Source: Botryosphaeria dothidea
Taxonomy: Eukaryota; Ascomycota; Dothideomycetes; Botryosphaeriales; Botryosphaeriaceae
Length of the DNA stretch: 64,000 nucleotides
Direction of reading: 5' to 3'
Assembly (NCBI GenBank): GCA_011503125.2
Contig: WWBZ02000016.1
Location: forward strand, 3,348,001 to 3,412,000
The notes beneath the pieces are model-generated. The model did no database searches. It was not told where the DNA came from and was given only the letters and a program-made list of their open reading frames with translations. Below, in pieces: positions 19,907-31,700 of this stretch. How positions within the stretch are numbered: position 1 is the first letter of the stretch; the number at the start of each line of letters is the position of its first letter. Position numbers and translations under genes: made by a program.

Positions 19907-22874
19907 TTAGTCATCCATCGGCTTGTCAACAAGCTCGACGCCAACAGGTCTGTGCGGCGCATCGTCTACCGGGGTCGAAGCGCCGTCGGCGTCGCGCAGG
20001 CTGCCCATACTATCGCGCTTGCCGGTGCCAATCAGACTTTGTCTTGCCAGGCTGCCAGCCTTTCTGGGGAATCGGGAGCTGGCTCCCGTGGAACGTCCGA
20101 GAGAGTTTCTCTTTTCCACCGAGGTCGCACTGGTAGGCGTAGAGGAACCATCGGACGTGATGCTGTCGCGGTTGGAAGCGGAGATGGTGGTGGATGCGAT
20201 GCTGTCCCTGTTCGAACCTGTACTGGCAACCGAGGTGGCAGTACCGTTCGTCGCGACGGGCTTTGGGGGGGAGTCATTGAGAACGGGCGAGTTCTCAAGA
20301 CTCCCGGGGACCTCAAGGGAATCACGTGTCTTTCCTCCAGTTCCACGACGCTCTGTAGGACTGTTGTTGCTGGTAGCGATCGGAAAACGAGTCTCGGGTC
20401 CTCCAGTACTCCGGTCACGCCGATGTACCCGCGACGCTGGAGCTGGACTGGAAGCGCGGCTGCGAGAAGCAATGGCCCGAGCGCGCTCCTCCATGTGAAT
20501 ACGACGGTTGCTCTCGTCGGTGCTGATCGCCCGCGGCCTGGCAGAAGTGGAGTTGCTGTGCGCGAGAGCCGAAGCGCGCTTCAGCTCTCCAAAGATAGCG
20601 TCCTTGTGGGCGAAAAGATCGCGGATTAGGCGGTAGGCATAACGCTCGTTCATGGTAAGAGAGTTCTCTTGGCGCGGCCTCAAGATGCAGGGCGACAGCG
20701 CCGTTGCCAGGGTCGCGATATAGTTCTCATCCGCGGAAGTGAGCTCAATTAGGCGGACAAAATGGGTCGTAATTGCATCAAGCGTAGCGATATTTGCAAG
20801 ACGCAGCTGACCAAGGGTAGACTGGATGACGGAAAGACGGGCGTCCTCGCTAGTTGAGGGTGCAGTCGTGCTGTAGATCGTCTTGACGATTTCGTAAACG
20901 TGAGATGAGACGAGTGAATCTGAAGATCATCAGCACTAGAATTTCGTCGCTGTCAGAACTCAAAATCGACTTACCGGGAAGCTCGAGGAGGTACAACTTC
21001 AAAACACTAGCGACTATGGGTACCTCATACTGTTCGAGAATTTCGTGAGAGAAAGGCTTGCCGGTGTTGATCTCAGCACGGAGCTTGTGTGTGGCCGCCA
21101 GGGGCACATCCACGAGCCAGATGCCGCGACGAGCTTCGTCGCCTTCCAGATCTGGGTAGTCTGTCGAAGTTAATATTTCTACAGCTGCGGACATGTTTAT
21201 TTGAAGAGTATGCTTACGATTGTCGAGGAAAGTCAGGATCGTGGTGACGATAATAGGCACCCGCTTCCGATCAGAGCGAGCCCGAGCCTCGAGATCGACG
21301 CCGAAAGTTTGCTCTGGATACTTCGTCAGCAAAGGCTTATGGGATGCGACGACGTGAGGATGCTTACCGTCAACATTATTGTAGTAGTTCTCGTAAGTCA
21401 AAACCTTGGGCACGAAGTGGCCAGTACGGTAATTCTCGAGGAGATATCTCAGGTCACCCAGAGGCTGAACGGTCTCCTGGAATAGCATCATCTTGTCAAT
21501 GGTGCTCTGGAGAGTAGGCATGACGTTGCTGATGGCGCCCGAGAAATCCAGAACCACTGCCTTAATCGCCTTCAAACGGTCCAGCTCACAACGCTCCATG
21601 AACTTCAAGTGGTCGACCATCGCCTCTTCCAAGTTGCAGCGCAGGAAATCCAGCTTCTTGACAGCAGCCTTGTAACGCTCATCTGCCTCGCGGGCCTCGC
21701 GGCGCAGCTTCTCGGAAGGAGTCTCGCCCGGGCGAGCGGTATTGATGGGGTTCCAGCCGGAGAGGAACTCGCCAACGGCGCTGCTGGGAGAATCGGCCGT
21801 GGCACTATCCGACGACATGACCGAGGAAACCCTCTCGAGGGGCTTCTTCTTCTCGGGGACTCCGGTGATTTGGAAGACCTTGGGCCTGAACTGGTAGTTC
21901 ATCTTGGAGCTGTTCGCGAAAGTGCTTCCCACATTACCCAGAAGCCTCAGAAAGCCATGTGAGCACAGGTCCTGGCCGATCCTCTCGGCATAGCTAACGC
22001 TCGTTGCGCCCATGTGCTTCTGAATGTAATCGGTGATGTCGGCACCGCTAGCAACATTCTGGTATGTGCCGATAATGGGAAGCTTGTATTCGCCAAGCTT
22101 GATGTTCTCGAGCATGTGGGTAAAGATCTTCTTAATCTGGTCGGGGTGGTAGGTCTCGTCACCGATTTCGATGGGCTCATCGTCGATCTCCTCGGGCTCA
22201 GAGATCTTGACGGTAGGGGTGTTCTTGGGGCTCTGGGCCTCGTTCCTGGGGTCCTGGAAAGCTAGCTTGTCCTCTTCCTCGAGATCCTCGACCAGGCGGC
22301 ACTTGTTGTAGTACTGGCTGCGGAATTTCCTGACGGCCTCGGCCTGCTTGTCGTGGACCTTGATACGGGCCTGCAGGTCGTCCTGGGAATTCTGGACGCG
22401 CGCGGCGTGGGCCTCGCACCAGCGGCCGAAGGGCTGGACAACGAGTTCGCGAATGTTGGAGGCGATCTTCTTGTGGCTCTGCGACGCCTGGTCCATCTCG
22501 GCGCGGACGCCCTCGTAGGCCTGTGGGTGGGGGCTGGTTAGTTCTCGCCAGACAGCGCGGCGCGGCGCGTCGCAGGACTCACCTTTCGCACGCTGGCGCC
22601 ATCATCGCGCCCAAAGCCACCAGAAATGCGGTCTGTCGAGGGCCCGATCTCCGCAAGCTTGGCGGCGTATGCCTCTTCGGCGTCGGCGCGCAGACGGGCT
22701 ATTGTGAGCACCTGCTCGTTTTCCTGGACGCCTTGCTGGAGCTTCCCGAAAAGCACGCCCAGGCCTGGCGCAGCAGTCAGTACAGCTCTCGGGCGCTTGG
22801 GAGGGTGGGAGACTGGGGAGCGCACCGCCGGCATAGTCGCCAGACCAGAAGGAGTTCGCGAAGCCGGACGACAT
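19907..22874 (-). CDS. F-BAR, DEP and RhoGAP domain protein (Rgd2-like)
   Basis: Exons 22874-22826, 22764-22583, 22520-21368, 21313-21218, 21160-20975 and 20919-19907; 892 residues. An F-BAR (FCH) region begins at FANSFW and continues through long helices (to about residue 180 and again at about 290-390). A DEP-like domain sits between them (SGADITDYIQKHMGATS). The RhoGAP domain covers about 440-640 (FGVDLEARARSD, then IPV-x-VLKLYLLELPDSLV). A Ser/Thr-rich basic tail follows. The architecture matches yeast Rgd2, a GAP for Cdc42/Rho5 at membranes. Introns 21314-21367 (54 bp) and 21161-21217 (57 bp) are stop-free and divisible by three. At the usual arginine-finger site (GIxR) the sequence is GIWL (L509), so catalytic arginine may be absent or displaced. 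Confidence 0.9.
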
Positions 22875-23384
22875 GATGAAGTTGCGCTGGCCGGCGCGCG
22901 AATCAGCGGGCTAGGGAGGAGGGAGCGAGGAGCGGCGGCAGGGCGGAGGAGGAGGAAGCGAGAGGGAGGCGGCGGGAGGAGTCGTGTCCTTTGCAGCAGC
23001 AGTGTTCGCTGCGGTGCATTTAGTTTAGGGGGGTGTTGAGTGCGGTGCAGCGAGAAACGGCTGCAATTGGCCTTACGGGGATCGTGCTCTTTCAGCGGTT
23101 ACGAGGGCGCCCGCCAGCGCCCTACCACAATACCGCCGCCCGCACCTTGCTCTGCTCTCCTGACGGCCCCGGCCCTCGCCCTGCCCTGCCGCGAAACGCC
23201 TACTCAGCCTCAGCTCGGGCGCGCGCCTGTCATCTGCGTACCGGCCGTTGCCAAATATACGACTCCGCGTCACTTCACCGTCGCTCTCCTGCCTGCGCCG
23301 CCGATCATCTCCCAGCCCAAGAGGGACCGCTCGCCCTACCCGCGCGACCCACTCCACGCCCATCACCACCTCCGCGCGCCCGCC
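22875..23384. promoter_or_regulatory. Divergent promoter between RhoGAP and GGTase-I beta genes
   Basis: 510 bp between two start codons on opposite strands. 22900-22980 is purine-rich on the plus strand (GGAGG/GAGGA repeats) and 23100-23380 is C-rich. No coding sequence is called; upstream in-frame codons of the GGTase gene lack family similarity. Confidence 0.5.
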
Positions 23385-24828
23385 ATGTCTGCTGCCGCCG
23401 CCGCCCAGCTGAGCGCCCCGCGCCAGCTGACCTACTGGAAGCGCTGTCTCAAGACCTTCCTGCCGCACCTGTACACGTCCAACGACTGCAACCGCATGAC
23501 GCTGGCCTTTTTCATCGTCTCCGCCCTCGACCTGCTGGGCCAGCTGCGCGACGCCACCTCTGAGCAGGAGCGCCAGCACTACATCGACTGGGTCTACCAC
23601 AACCAGCACCCCGATGGCGGCTTCCGCGCCGCCCCAGCCATGAACCTGGCAGGCGCCCGCGCCGACGACAACGCCCACTGGGATCCGGCAAATCTGCCAG
23701 CCACCTTCTTCGCCCTGCAGACGCTCCTGATCCTGGGCGACAACCTGCAGCGCGTGAAGCGGCGGGAGTGTCTGCAGTGGTTGCCACGACTGCAGCGCCG
23801 CAAGGACGGCAGCTTCGGCGAGACGCTGGGCGAGGGCGGTCGCATCGAGGGCGGCCATGATACGCGCTTCATATACTGCGCTGCCGGCGTGCGCTGGGTC
23901 CTGCGCGGCAGCTCCGTCGAGGGTGCGGTAGACGGCGTGGACGACATCGACGTCGACGCCGTTGTGCGGTGCGTACGCGCGTCGGAAGTGAGTGTTGCTG
24001 CTCAGCCGCGCCATCCTTGACTACTGACTACATCCAGACCTACGATGGAGGCATATCCGAAGCTCCCTACCACGAAGCACATGGTTCGCACATCCTTGCA
24101 ATAGTTTGATTGTGATGCCCAGGGCTTCCTTTTTTTTTCTGACCTTTTGCAGCCGGCTTCACGTACTGCGCCATCGGCGCGCTAGCTCTGCTCGGTCGGC
24201 TCCCGAGTAATGCAGGCAGTCGCGTTTCGGATGCTCCCTTGGTCGGCTTGTCCGACCCTGAGCTCACGGCGCGGTGGCTTGTGGCACGGCAAACGCTCGC
24301 GCTTGATGACGAAGAGCTCATGGAGACATCTGATGGCGACGAGCCCGCGGCAGCCAAGACACCGATAGACGCTCCCCGTGCTGTCAAGTTGCACAGCCTT
24401 CCGAGCCTAATCGGAGAAGCTGGCGGAGCGGACTTCTTGCAATGGGCGGGCTTCAACGGCCGCTGCAATAAGGTTGCTGATACCTGCTATGCCTGGTGGG
24501 TGGGCGGATCTTTATCGGTGCGTTCCCGTGCCTACCTCCGCCCCTCTTGTCCTTTCACTGATTGCGCTCGTAGATGCTTGGTAGAATCCATTTGACCTCG
24601 CGCTCTACTGCGCGCCGATACTTGCTAGAGAAGACACAGCACCTGGTTGGCGGCTTTGGTAAGATGCCTGGCGACCCTCCGGATATCTATCACTCGTATC
24701 TAGGACTGGCCGCCCTGTCCCTGTTGGAAGAGCCCGGCGTCAAGCCCATCCGTGCAGCGGCCTGCCTGAGTGAGCACGCATGTCAGTTCCTGGAAACGCT
24801 GCCCTGGCGTAAACAGATCACCGGGTGA
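23385..24828 (+). CDS. CDC43: Geranylgeranyltransferase type I beta subunit
   Basis: Exons 23385-23987, 24038-24083, 24153-24517 and 24574-24828; introns of 50, 69 and 56 bp; 422 residues. This is a prenyltransferase alpha-alpha barrel with the repeated GG-F/W motifs (PDGGFRA, KDGSFGE, YDGGISE, VGGFGK). The zinc ligands are visible: Asp and Cys in ADTC (D326, C328) and His in IYHSY (H378). The DTRFIYCA segment is typical of the type I enzyme. With the shared alpha subunit it transfers geranylgeranyl to CAAL-box proteins such as Rho1 and Cdc42. Intron 2 has an unusual GTTCGC donor but joins EAH to AGFTYCA correctly. An acidic insert (DDEELMETSDGDEP) lies near residue 270. It is divergent from a RhoGAP gene, a functionally related neighbour. 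Confidence 0.95.
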
Positions 24829-25099
24829 AGCTGTCTGACACGTGCATTGAATTAAACATTGAATGTGGCATTAGCAAACAAAAATCACAGCAAAAGCCAA
24901 GACTCACTGAGTGCGGACCAATGTACCAGAGACTGCGCCACTCTGTCACCAGAGGGCGAAGTAAAAAGTAGTGTTTTCGGCGGTCACAGCTGAACCGCAG
25001 CATAGCTCCCGGTGCTGGGAGTATCGGAATTTTCTACAGAAATAGATCTCAATTACTCTTTCTCGGCCTGTTCTTGTGCTCCCGTCTCTTAAAATGTTG

Positions 25100-26785
25100 T
25101 CACTTTGACTCTTGCTGCTCATCCTCCTCGTACGTCTCATCTGCATCCCTCTTGACGTCGAAAACAACGGCAGCGTTCTTGCCAGGGTATTTTCTCCATC
25201 TTCCTGACTTCAGCTCCTTTGCGACAGCTGCGATAATGCAAACGCCGTCCTTGCCCCTGTCTCCTCTCTCGAAGACTGAGAGATCGTTAATCACACCTCT
25301 GACGTTCCCCACCGCAACTTGGTGACCATCGGTGCCGTTAGACACGGCGAGATCGCCGTCGACATCGCCTTGCTGCCTTGTCTGCCCAACAGTCCCTAAA
25401 GATTCGATCTTCCTTCCCTCTTTATTAATCTTCCATGCCCTGATCCATCCGTCCCAGCTGCCGCTGAGAATAACGTCGGTATACGGAATCGTAGTCAATG
25501 CAGTAATCCACCTTGGTTGCGGGGGCGGGATCCAAGCATCCTCATCGATCTTAGCATCCGCATAGACCTCTTCCGGCCTCATGGGCGGGTCCAAACCGTG
25601 GGCCAGCGGGACGGTAAAGACTGGCTTCTTCTTGTGAATGGACCAGAGGGATATCGAGCCATTGTCGCTGCCGGTGACGAACGTCTCCTCATCGACGAGC
25701 GCGACGCGGTCAATGCTACCCTCCGCATAACCTCCACCTGCTTTGGCCGAGTTGCCATCGGACCTGTTTGTCCGGGTGACGCTCGATCCTCCACCGCGGA
25801 AGACCAGCTGTGATTCTTCAACCACCTTCCATAGTCTTGCCGTTCGATCTCGCGCGCCCACACTTACGCATCGCTCCTGCGCCAGCGCCGCAATGTCCAC
25901 CACCGAGTCCTGGTGTCCAAACAGCGTTTCGACGTATGCAAGCTCGTCTAGGCTCCATGTCTTGATCGTTCTATCGGCGCTTGCGCTAAACAGTTGGTTC
26001 TTGCCCCTCCGGAAGGCGAGGGATGTCACGGTATCGCGGTGCTGTGTGAATACTTTGAGGGGCGTGAGATCCTCGGCCCGCCACACAATAAGCTTCTTGT
26101 CTGCTCCGCCTGTCGCTACAAATTTGCCATCAGACGAGACAGCCACACATAATATTGGCGCCGTATGATGTTGGTAACTTGGGTCGTTGGCGAAGTTTTT
26201 GTTGCCCTTGGACCAGGCAACTTTTGTCGGGCAGCGTCGTGGAGTCAAATTTGAAGGATGTTCGGCGTTTAGGTCTTTGGGCTCAACTATCGACCACTTG
26301 ATCAGGCACATGTCCTTGGTGGTTGTGTATGCGAAGGGTGGGTGTGTTGCGATTGCAGTAGTAGCTTGATTATCGGCACGGAAAAAAGCGTAGGTTGCGG
26401 AGGGGAAGGCGATGCTCGACGCTATCCGACGGTAGACACGACCTTTACTCTCGGCAACATCCTCCTTCAATCGTTCTGCGATGAGGTCCTTGTCGATTTC
26501 TGCGGCGTCAAACCCGGCCTCGTCGACCTCTTCGCGGACATTGTCCAGGTAGCGCTCAGCAAGACGCAGGCGGCGTTCTGCGGCGGTCTCATGCTCTGAT
26601 TCCGAGGAATGATCGCTGGCGTCTCCGTCATCATCTCGTGGGCGGGAATCGTCGTCGTCGTCAGATTCGCCGCTGGATATGGAGTCCTCGCGGCGCTTGC
26701 GATTGCGTTTTTCTGGAGCGTGAGCAGATGGCTGAGAGCGCTTTCTTTTGCGCTGGGACGCCGGAGTCGTGAAGAAGGACGACAT
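25100..26785 (-). CDS. RRP9: U3 snoRNP protein Rrp9 (U3-55K), WD repeat
   Basis: Intronless, 561 residues, starting at the Met of MSSFFTTP. The frame stays open 36 codons further upstream without similarity. A basic nuclear-localisation-like N-terminus (RKRKRSQPS, EKRNRKRR) and an acidic Ser/Asp stretch precede a helical region (AERRLRLAERYLDNVREEVDE). A WD40 propeller follows (KKLIVWRAEDLT, RTIKTWSLDEL, RTARLWKVVEE, GSISLWSIHKKK, GWIRAWKINKEG). Rrp9 is a U3 box C/D snoRNP-specific protein that binds the U3 box B/C motif and is needed for early 18S rRNA cleavages. It is the second U3-related gene in the window after Utp13. It is divergent from the Pre1 gene across 352 bp. Confidence 0.95.
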   Translation of the reverse strand: MSSFFTTPASQRKRKRSQPSAHAPEKRNRKRREDSISSGESDDDDDSRPRDDDGDASDHSSESEHETAAERRLRLAERYLDNVREEVDEAGFDAAEIDKDLIAERLKEDVAESKGRVYRRIASSIAFPSATYAFFRADNQATTAIATHPPFAYTTTKDMCLIKWSIVEPKDLNAEHPSNLTPRRCPTKVAWSKGNKNFANDPSYQHHTAPILCVAVSSDGKFVATGGADKKLIVWRAEDLTPLKVFTQHRDTVTSLAFRRGKNQLFSASADRTIKTWSLDELAYVETLFGHQDSVVDIAALAQERCVSVGARDRTARLWKVVEESQLVFRGGGSSVTRTNRSDGNSAKAGGGYAEGSIDRVALVDEETFVTGSDNGSISLWSIHKKKPVFTVPLAHGLDPPMRPEEVYADAKIDEDAWIPPPQPRWITALTTIPYTDVILSGSWDGWIRAWKINKEGRKIESLGTVGQTRQQGDVDGDLAVSNGTDGHQVAVGNVRGVINDLSVFERGDRGKDGVCIIAAVAKELKSGRWRKYPGKNAAVVFDVKRDADETYEEDEQQESK

Positions 26786-27137
26786 GTCGGCGAATTGGAT
26801 AGCACGAGGGGACAAGTGGTGTGGGTGGGCAAGCGGGCAGTCGGCGCGGAGAGTAGTTGGAAGGTGAGAAATAAATTCGAGAATTCGCGCCAAGACTTTG
26901 CCCGTCGGCGAGTGTGAAGCTCCGACGTGACGGTGAGCTCCCGCGGCGGCCAGGCCAGGCAGCTGGAGCTTCCGTCAACACCACAGCTCCAGTCCATCGC
27001 CAGCCCTTCGATTGTTGCATCCCCGCTCCACCGCTTCCCTTCCCATCCGCCTCGGTCTTCAACTCCCTCGACCTGCTCTCGATTGACGTCGCTCTCGCCT
27101 ACCACATCTCCAGACCTCACACTTCAACGCCGCCAAC
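26786..27137. promoter_or_regulatory. Divergent promoter between Rrp9 and proteasome beta4 genes
   Basis: 352 bp between two start codons on opposite strands, both housekeeping genes. A CRE-like GACGTGACG occurs at about 26930. It is otherwise unremarkable; I did not find a yeast Rpn4 (PACE) site. Confidence 0.5.
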
Positions 27138-27967
27138 ATGTGCGTGTCAATCGTCTCGTCGCCGCTGCACCACACTAACTTCTGCTTAGGGAGGTCTTGC
27201 TCGGCATCACGGGCAAGGATTTTACCATCGTTGCCGCCTCCAAGGCTGCCATGCGCGGCGCCAGCATCCTCAAGGCCACCGACGACAAGACCAGACCTCT
27301 GAACAAGCACACGCTGCTAGCTTTCTCCGGCGAGGCAGGAGATACCGGTGCGCTTTCCACAGCACTGCCTACACTCGATTCCTTTTGCTGACTCTTGATA
27401 TTTCCCGCCGTCCAGTTCAGTTTGCAGAGTACATCCAGGCCAACATCCAGCTGTATTCGATGCGCAACGACACCGACCTGGGCCCGTCGGCCGTCGCGAG
27501 CTTCGTGCGGGGTGAGCTCGCACGCGCTCTGCGTTCGCGGAGGCCGTATACCGTCAACCTGCTGCTCGGAGGAATGGACCCCATTACCGACAAGCCCAGT
27601 TTGTACTGGATCGACTACCTTGCCGCGTTGGCGCCCGTTCCATACGCGGCACACGGCTATGCTCAGTATGTTTACCCCTTTCCCGGAATACCTGAAACGT
27701 GTTTAGGGAAATGATGGTTCGGGTTGCAATATAGAGCAGAGATACTGACGCTCGCTTGTCCATAGGTACTACTGCCTTTCCATCCTCGACAAGCACCACC
27801 ACCCGGACATCTCCTTCGAGCAGGGCATGAAGATTCTGCGTATGTGCTCGGACGAGCTGAAGAGGAGGTTGCCTATCGACTTCAAGGGTCTGACTGTCAA
27901 GGTCATCACCAAGGAGGGCATACAGGAACAGGACTTCAACGACGATGCGCCTGTTAAGCCCGCGTAA
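27138..27967 (+). CDS. PRE1: 20S proteasome subunit beta4 (Pre1)
   Basis: Exons 27138-27139, 27190-27347, 27416-27665 and 27766-27967; introns of 50, 68 and 100 bp; 203 residues. Exon 1 contains only AT: a GTGCGT donor follows at once, and the acceptor TTAG at 27189 supplies the G, so the start codon itself is interrupted. Reading straight through the ATG at 27138 stops after 16 codons, whereas splicing gives MEVLLGITGKDF, the family N-terminus. The body (AASKAAMRG, DDKTRPLNKHTLLAFSGEAGD, YTVNLLLGGMD, YWIDYLA, YGYAQYY-like HGYAQYYCLS) is typical. The subunit lacks the catalytic N-terminal Thr of active beta subunits, as expected for beta4. It forms part of the inner ring of the core particle. 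Confidence 0.95.
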
Positions 27968-28707
27968 AGTAGGAGCGCTGGGTAGGTGGACATGACAGGC
28001 GAAGATGATATGACGATGCTTGCCGAAAATGAGGCATTGTTCGGCGTTCCATGACATGTGTATAACCATTAGTTTAGTGAGGCTGGTCGGAATTAGAGCT
28101 CACGAATCTACTGAACGAAGAAAGGTTGATTTTAGTTGAATTGATACGTGCAGCCGGTCTAGGAGGTTTGTTCTCAATCACAAATCACATGACAAAGTTG
28201 TATATCACCAGCATATATCCAGGAAGGATAAGCCATAATGCAAAAACTCTGCACGCAAAAACATTGAAACAGCTTCGTTCAGTGCTTGACTTGACGTGAG
28301 AATGCCCACAGCACTGCCTGTACGTACGCATTTGTTCGCGGGTATAAGCCCCACCTCAGTAATACTGACGACACTAAACCAAGAATGCTATATATTGGCA
28401 ACCTAGTCTTTGCATTCCTGTGTGGCGTGCGGAGTTCCCATGCGTAGAACCGAGCATTCCCAACTTTCAGCCCTGCCCAGATAATTTGAAGGCCTCACTT
28501 TTGGGGAAACAAGATGCTAGGGCGCATTTCGACAATGTCCAAGGCAGAGGACCAAGCACAAGAAATGAAAATCACAGAATCGTTGCTGTGGACGGAGATA
28601 AAAGCGGCCATGGCCTGGCCAGTTTTTTAATTGAATGAAAACGACAGTGCTAGTAACATCCTCAAGCTCGATTTCCGAGCTGATATACAGCTTCCCCCCA
28701 CTATCAA
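27968..28707. other. Convergent intergenic region, no gene seen
   Basis: 740 bp between the stops of Pre1 (plus) and the Zn2Cys6 gene (minus). Relatively A/T-rich. Nothing recognised; holds both 3' UTRs. Confidence 0.5.
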
Positions 28708-31700
28708 TCAATCCCCTCGATATCCCATGAACGGATCGAACCCATCATCCGCGGCGAAATTCAAGCCGTCGAACCCTAGACTTACCTTATTGAGTTCTTC
28801 AGCCCACCTGTCTCCTTCCCCTTCATCTCCATCGCCTCCATTGTGGGTTGTACTCGTATGTATCGGGCCTAGTAACGGTGCCGGTTGGTTCGGGCAAGGT
28901 GCAAAGAGATAACGCGTTATCATGTCTTGTTGATGCTGGATGCTGTTGCCAGTTTGCTGACCAAAGGCATCTTTGATCGGACTATCCGTGGAACTGCTCT
29001 CCGATAGGTGAGGAACAGTACGGCGCTGACGCTTTGGCAAGATCTGAGATGTAGCAGGTGGGCTGGTGAAACGGGAATCGCGCTTTTCAGGCCGGGAGGA
29101 CGAGGACAGGATGGATGTTGGTGTGGAGGCGCCATCGCCAGATGCTATGCCACTGCTCTCGTGGTTGGACTCCATGACTGCTGGCATGGACACGTTGATT
29201 ATAGTAGTGGGGGTATTATCGGCGAGCGTAGGTGGCGCGTCTTGATCGCGATAAAGGGCGGCCTCGACTTCGAGAGGAACGACAATCTTCCATTTCGTGA
29301 CAAGATCACGAAGGATGCTTAGGCAGCCCATGGCCCGCTGGTTCTGTTTGACCAGGTCCTGGAAGTTGTTGCATGCGGCCGCAAGGTGGCTGGTTGCTGA
29401 TATGGAAGGGAGCTTGATGATGTGTATAGTGCTCGCAGTGAGCAGACAGTGGAGCTGGAAGGTGAAGATGCCGTCCAGACCATATTGCTGTCGGTGTTGC
29501 GCGAAAAGATTGGAGATTGTGTTGGCTGATTCCCTACACACCTCCAATGGAGACACGTAGGACTTGGTGAACCTTGCTTTCAGGAAAGGTCGGAAGAGCA
29601 GCAGAACTGCCGCGTGGTAGAACATGCTGGGACCGGTGTTAACTCGTCTAAGTTCATACAACTACTCAGTGCGTAGGGGCGAAACGAAGGGAGCTCCAAT
29701 GTGCAGTCGCTTCGCAGTCATCCAGGCTCGCACTCCCAGAAGTGAACACAGCAGAGCGAGCAGCTTGAGATTCTCTTCTCGTGTAAAAGACATTTGAGAA
29801 TCTGGAAATTGATATGGCCCAGAAGCAGCTAGCGTCCCATAATTCTGAAGATCCAGACGAAATCTTTGATGGCTGCGCGATCATTGGGTCATCCATTCTC
29901 GCTGATCGAAGTAGGCTCGTCACCCTTCGAAACGCTCTGCAACGAACTAGGCGACGATGACGGTACTCAGGGGAATGCTTCGAAAAGAAGGAATTTTGTG
30001 CACTGTCCAAGACTTACTGCAAGCTTATGACATGTGGCGGCGCGTTTTCCACAGAGGCGACTGTGGCAGGTAACTTTGCAAACCATTTGATGTATTTGTT
30101 GTATTCTTCTAACAACAGGCTGCCGCTCATTGTTTGAGATGGGGCGAAGAACATCTGAAGAGTAGAGTTGACTATCTTCGAAAGGCTAATTATCTGCCTG
30201 AAGGTGGTTGTTCTAGCGCTTTTCCTCGGCTGATTGACGACTTGCCCAGGTGCAATCCACTCGTCTTCGTCTTCTGCAGGATTCACCGGTGGAAGATCTA
30301 TGGTTATCGCATTAGTGGGTATCAAGGGCAATCGCCCGAGAGTGAAACTGGTAACCCTAGACATAGAGTCAGTAGGTGGGTGGGTTAAGGCAGTCGAGCA
30401 ATCTATTATCAGTTGCGTGTCACTCAGTACTAACACATGACATGCAGTGTCTGATTGGCAACCAGAAAAGGGGCAAAAGTCAAAGGGTAAGGAAATCAGA
30501 CTAATGGACAAACCGTAGGCTGCACATACTGGTCGGTAACAAAACTACCCCAAAAGACATGAGCGCGGGCGTTCGTCTCAACTGCCTCGGCACTTTGCTG
30601 ATCTTTCGGGGTAGAGTTGCCATGTAGGTGGATATTTAGGTCAAGCGCCATGCGCGAACTACGGCCACTGTATTGCCATTGAGAGCTGAGGCGGCTGAAG
30701 CTGCTTTCAATGTGGCAGAGGACTGAGAGAGCAGCGGTCGTCGTTAGCGTAGACTCTTGCTCCTCGTTCAACAACTTGATCGCCTCTTCATAGAAATCCA
30801 AACCAGCTGTGCCAGGATCATCTTGGTCACGTCGGGCTCGCCGGCTACTAGAAAAGAGACAGCCTGCAGCGCAGAGCGCATTGACAAGCAACTTGGAACA
30901 GTAGTCCGTCCGGCCAGAGACCATGTCAGCTCTTAGAAGCTGTTCGGGAAAGTTCTGGAAGAACTGATGCTGCCATGAAAAGTACAGTGAGAGCAAGTGC
31001 TCTATCCACTCATGGTCCTGGGTCACGGTAGTCCAGTTGTTGATCGGTGGATTTGATGCCCCTGATCTCTGGCGGGCGTCTTGCAGACCGCTTGGTCCAG
31101 TGACCTTAACGAGGCCAAATTGGTGGCGGCCCGAGAATTCAGCTTCCATCCCTGGCATGCTCTCGTGGTCGCGAGAGAGGGTCTGGAGAAGGGTGTCGGA
31201 GCTGGCAGACGCCAGGATGGAAGCCGGATCCTCGCCATCCCGAAGACGGTTGACAATCTCGTCCAGCTCAGGAGGTTGGGCTGACGAAATGATGCGGACG
31301 ATGCTCTGGTATTGTTCGACCTGAGGCGGGGAACGTAGGGTCTGCGGGACGATTGTATCTAGGAAGCGCATCGAGCCTCAGCAAATGTTCCAAGCCAGTC
31401 TCAGCCCAAGACGGTACGGGCAGCGTGCTCACAGCCACTTCCACCGCTATTTTGCGAAGGTGACGCGGCCCGCACCTTCGAGAGCAGCTGACCAGCGTGA
31501 GCGTGCCGCGCAATGGTGTAGAGGTCGTCGCCCGTACGTAGTGCTCGCATCACTTCTGCAACGTCGGACTCGCTGGCGCGCTGGAGAGTCAAGAGCAACG
31601 ACTCCAGCTCGCTCTTCTCACGCTCGAGATGCTCGACATTCTCTCGGAGGAAGGTTAAGCGGCGCTGCTCATCGGTCATGTCATACTGACACTGCCCGTC

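Noticed and set aside
23073..24014. 313-codon minus-strand open frame
   Set aside because: Antisense shadow of exon 1 of the GGTase-I beta gene and its GC-rich leader.
29666..30010. 115-codon open frame inside the Zn2Cys6 gene as a coding exon
   Set aside because: Including it breaks the conserved PPHVISL-HMFYHAAV junction; treated as intron, but noted as a finding.
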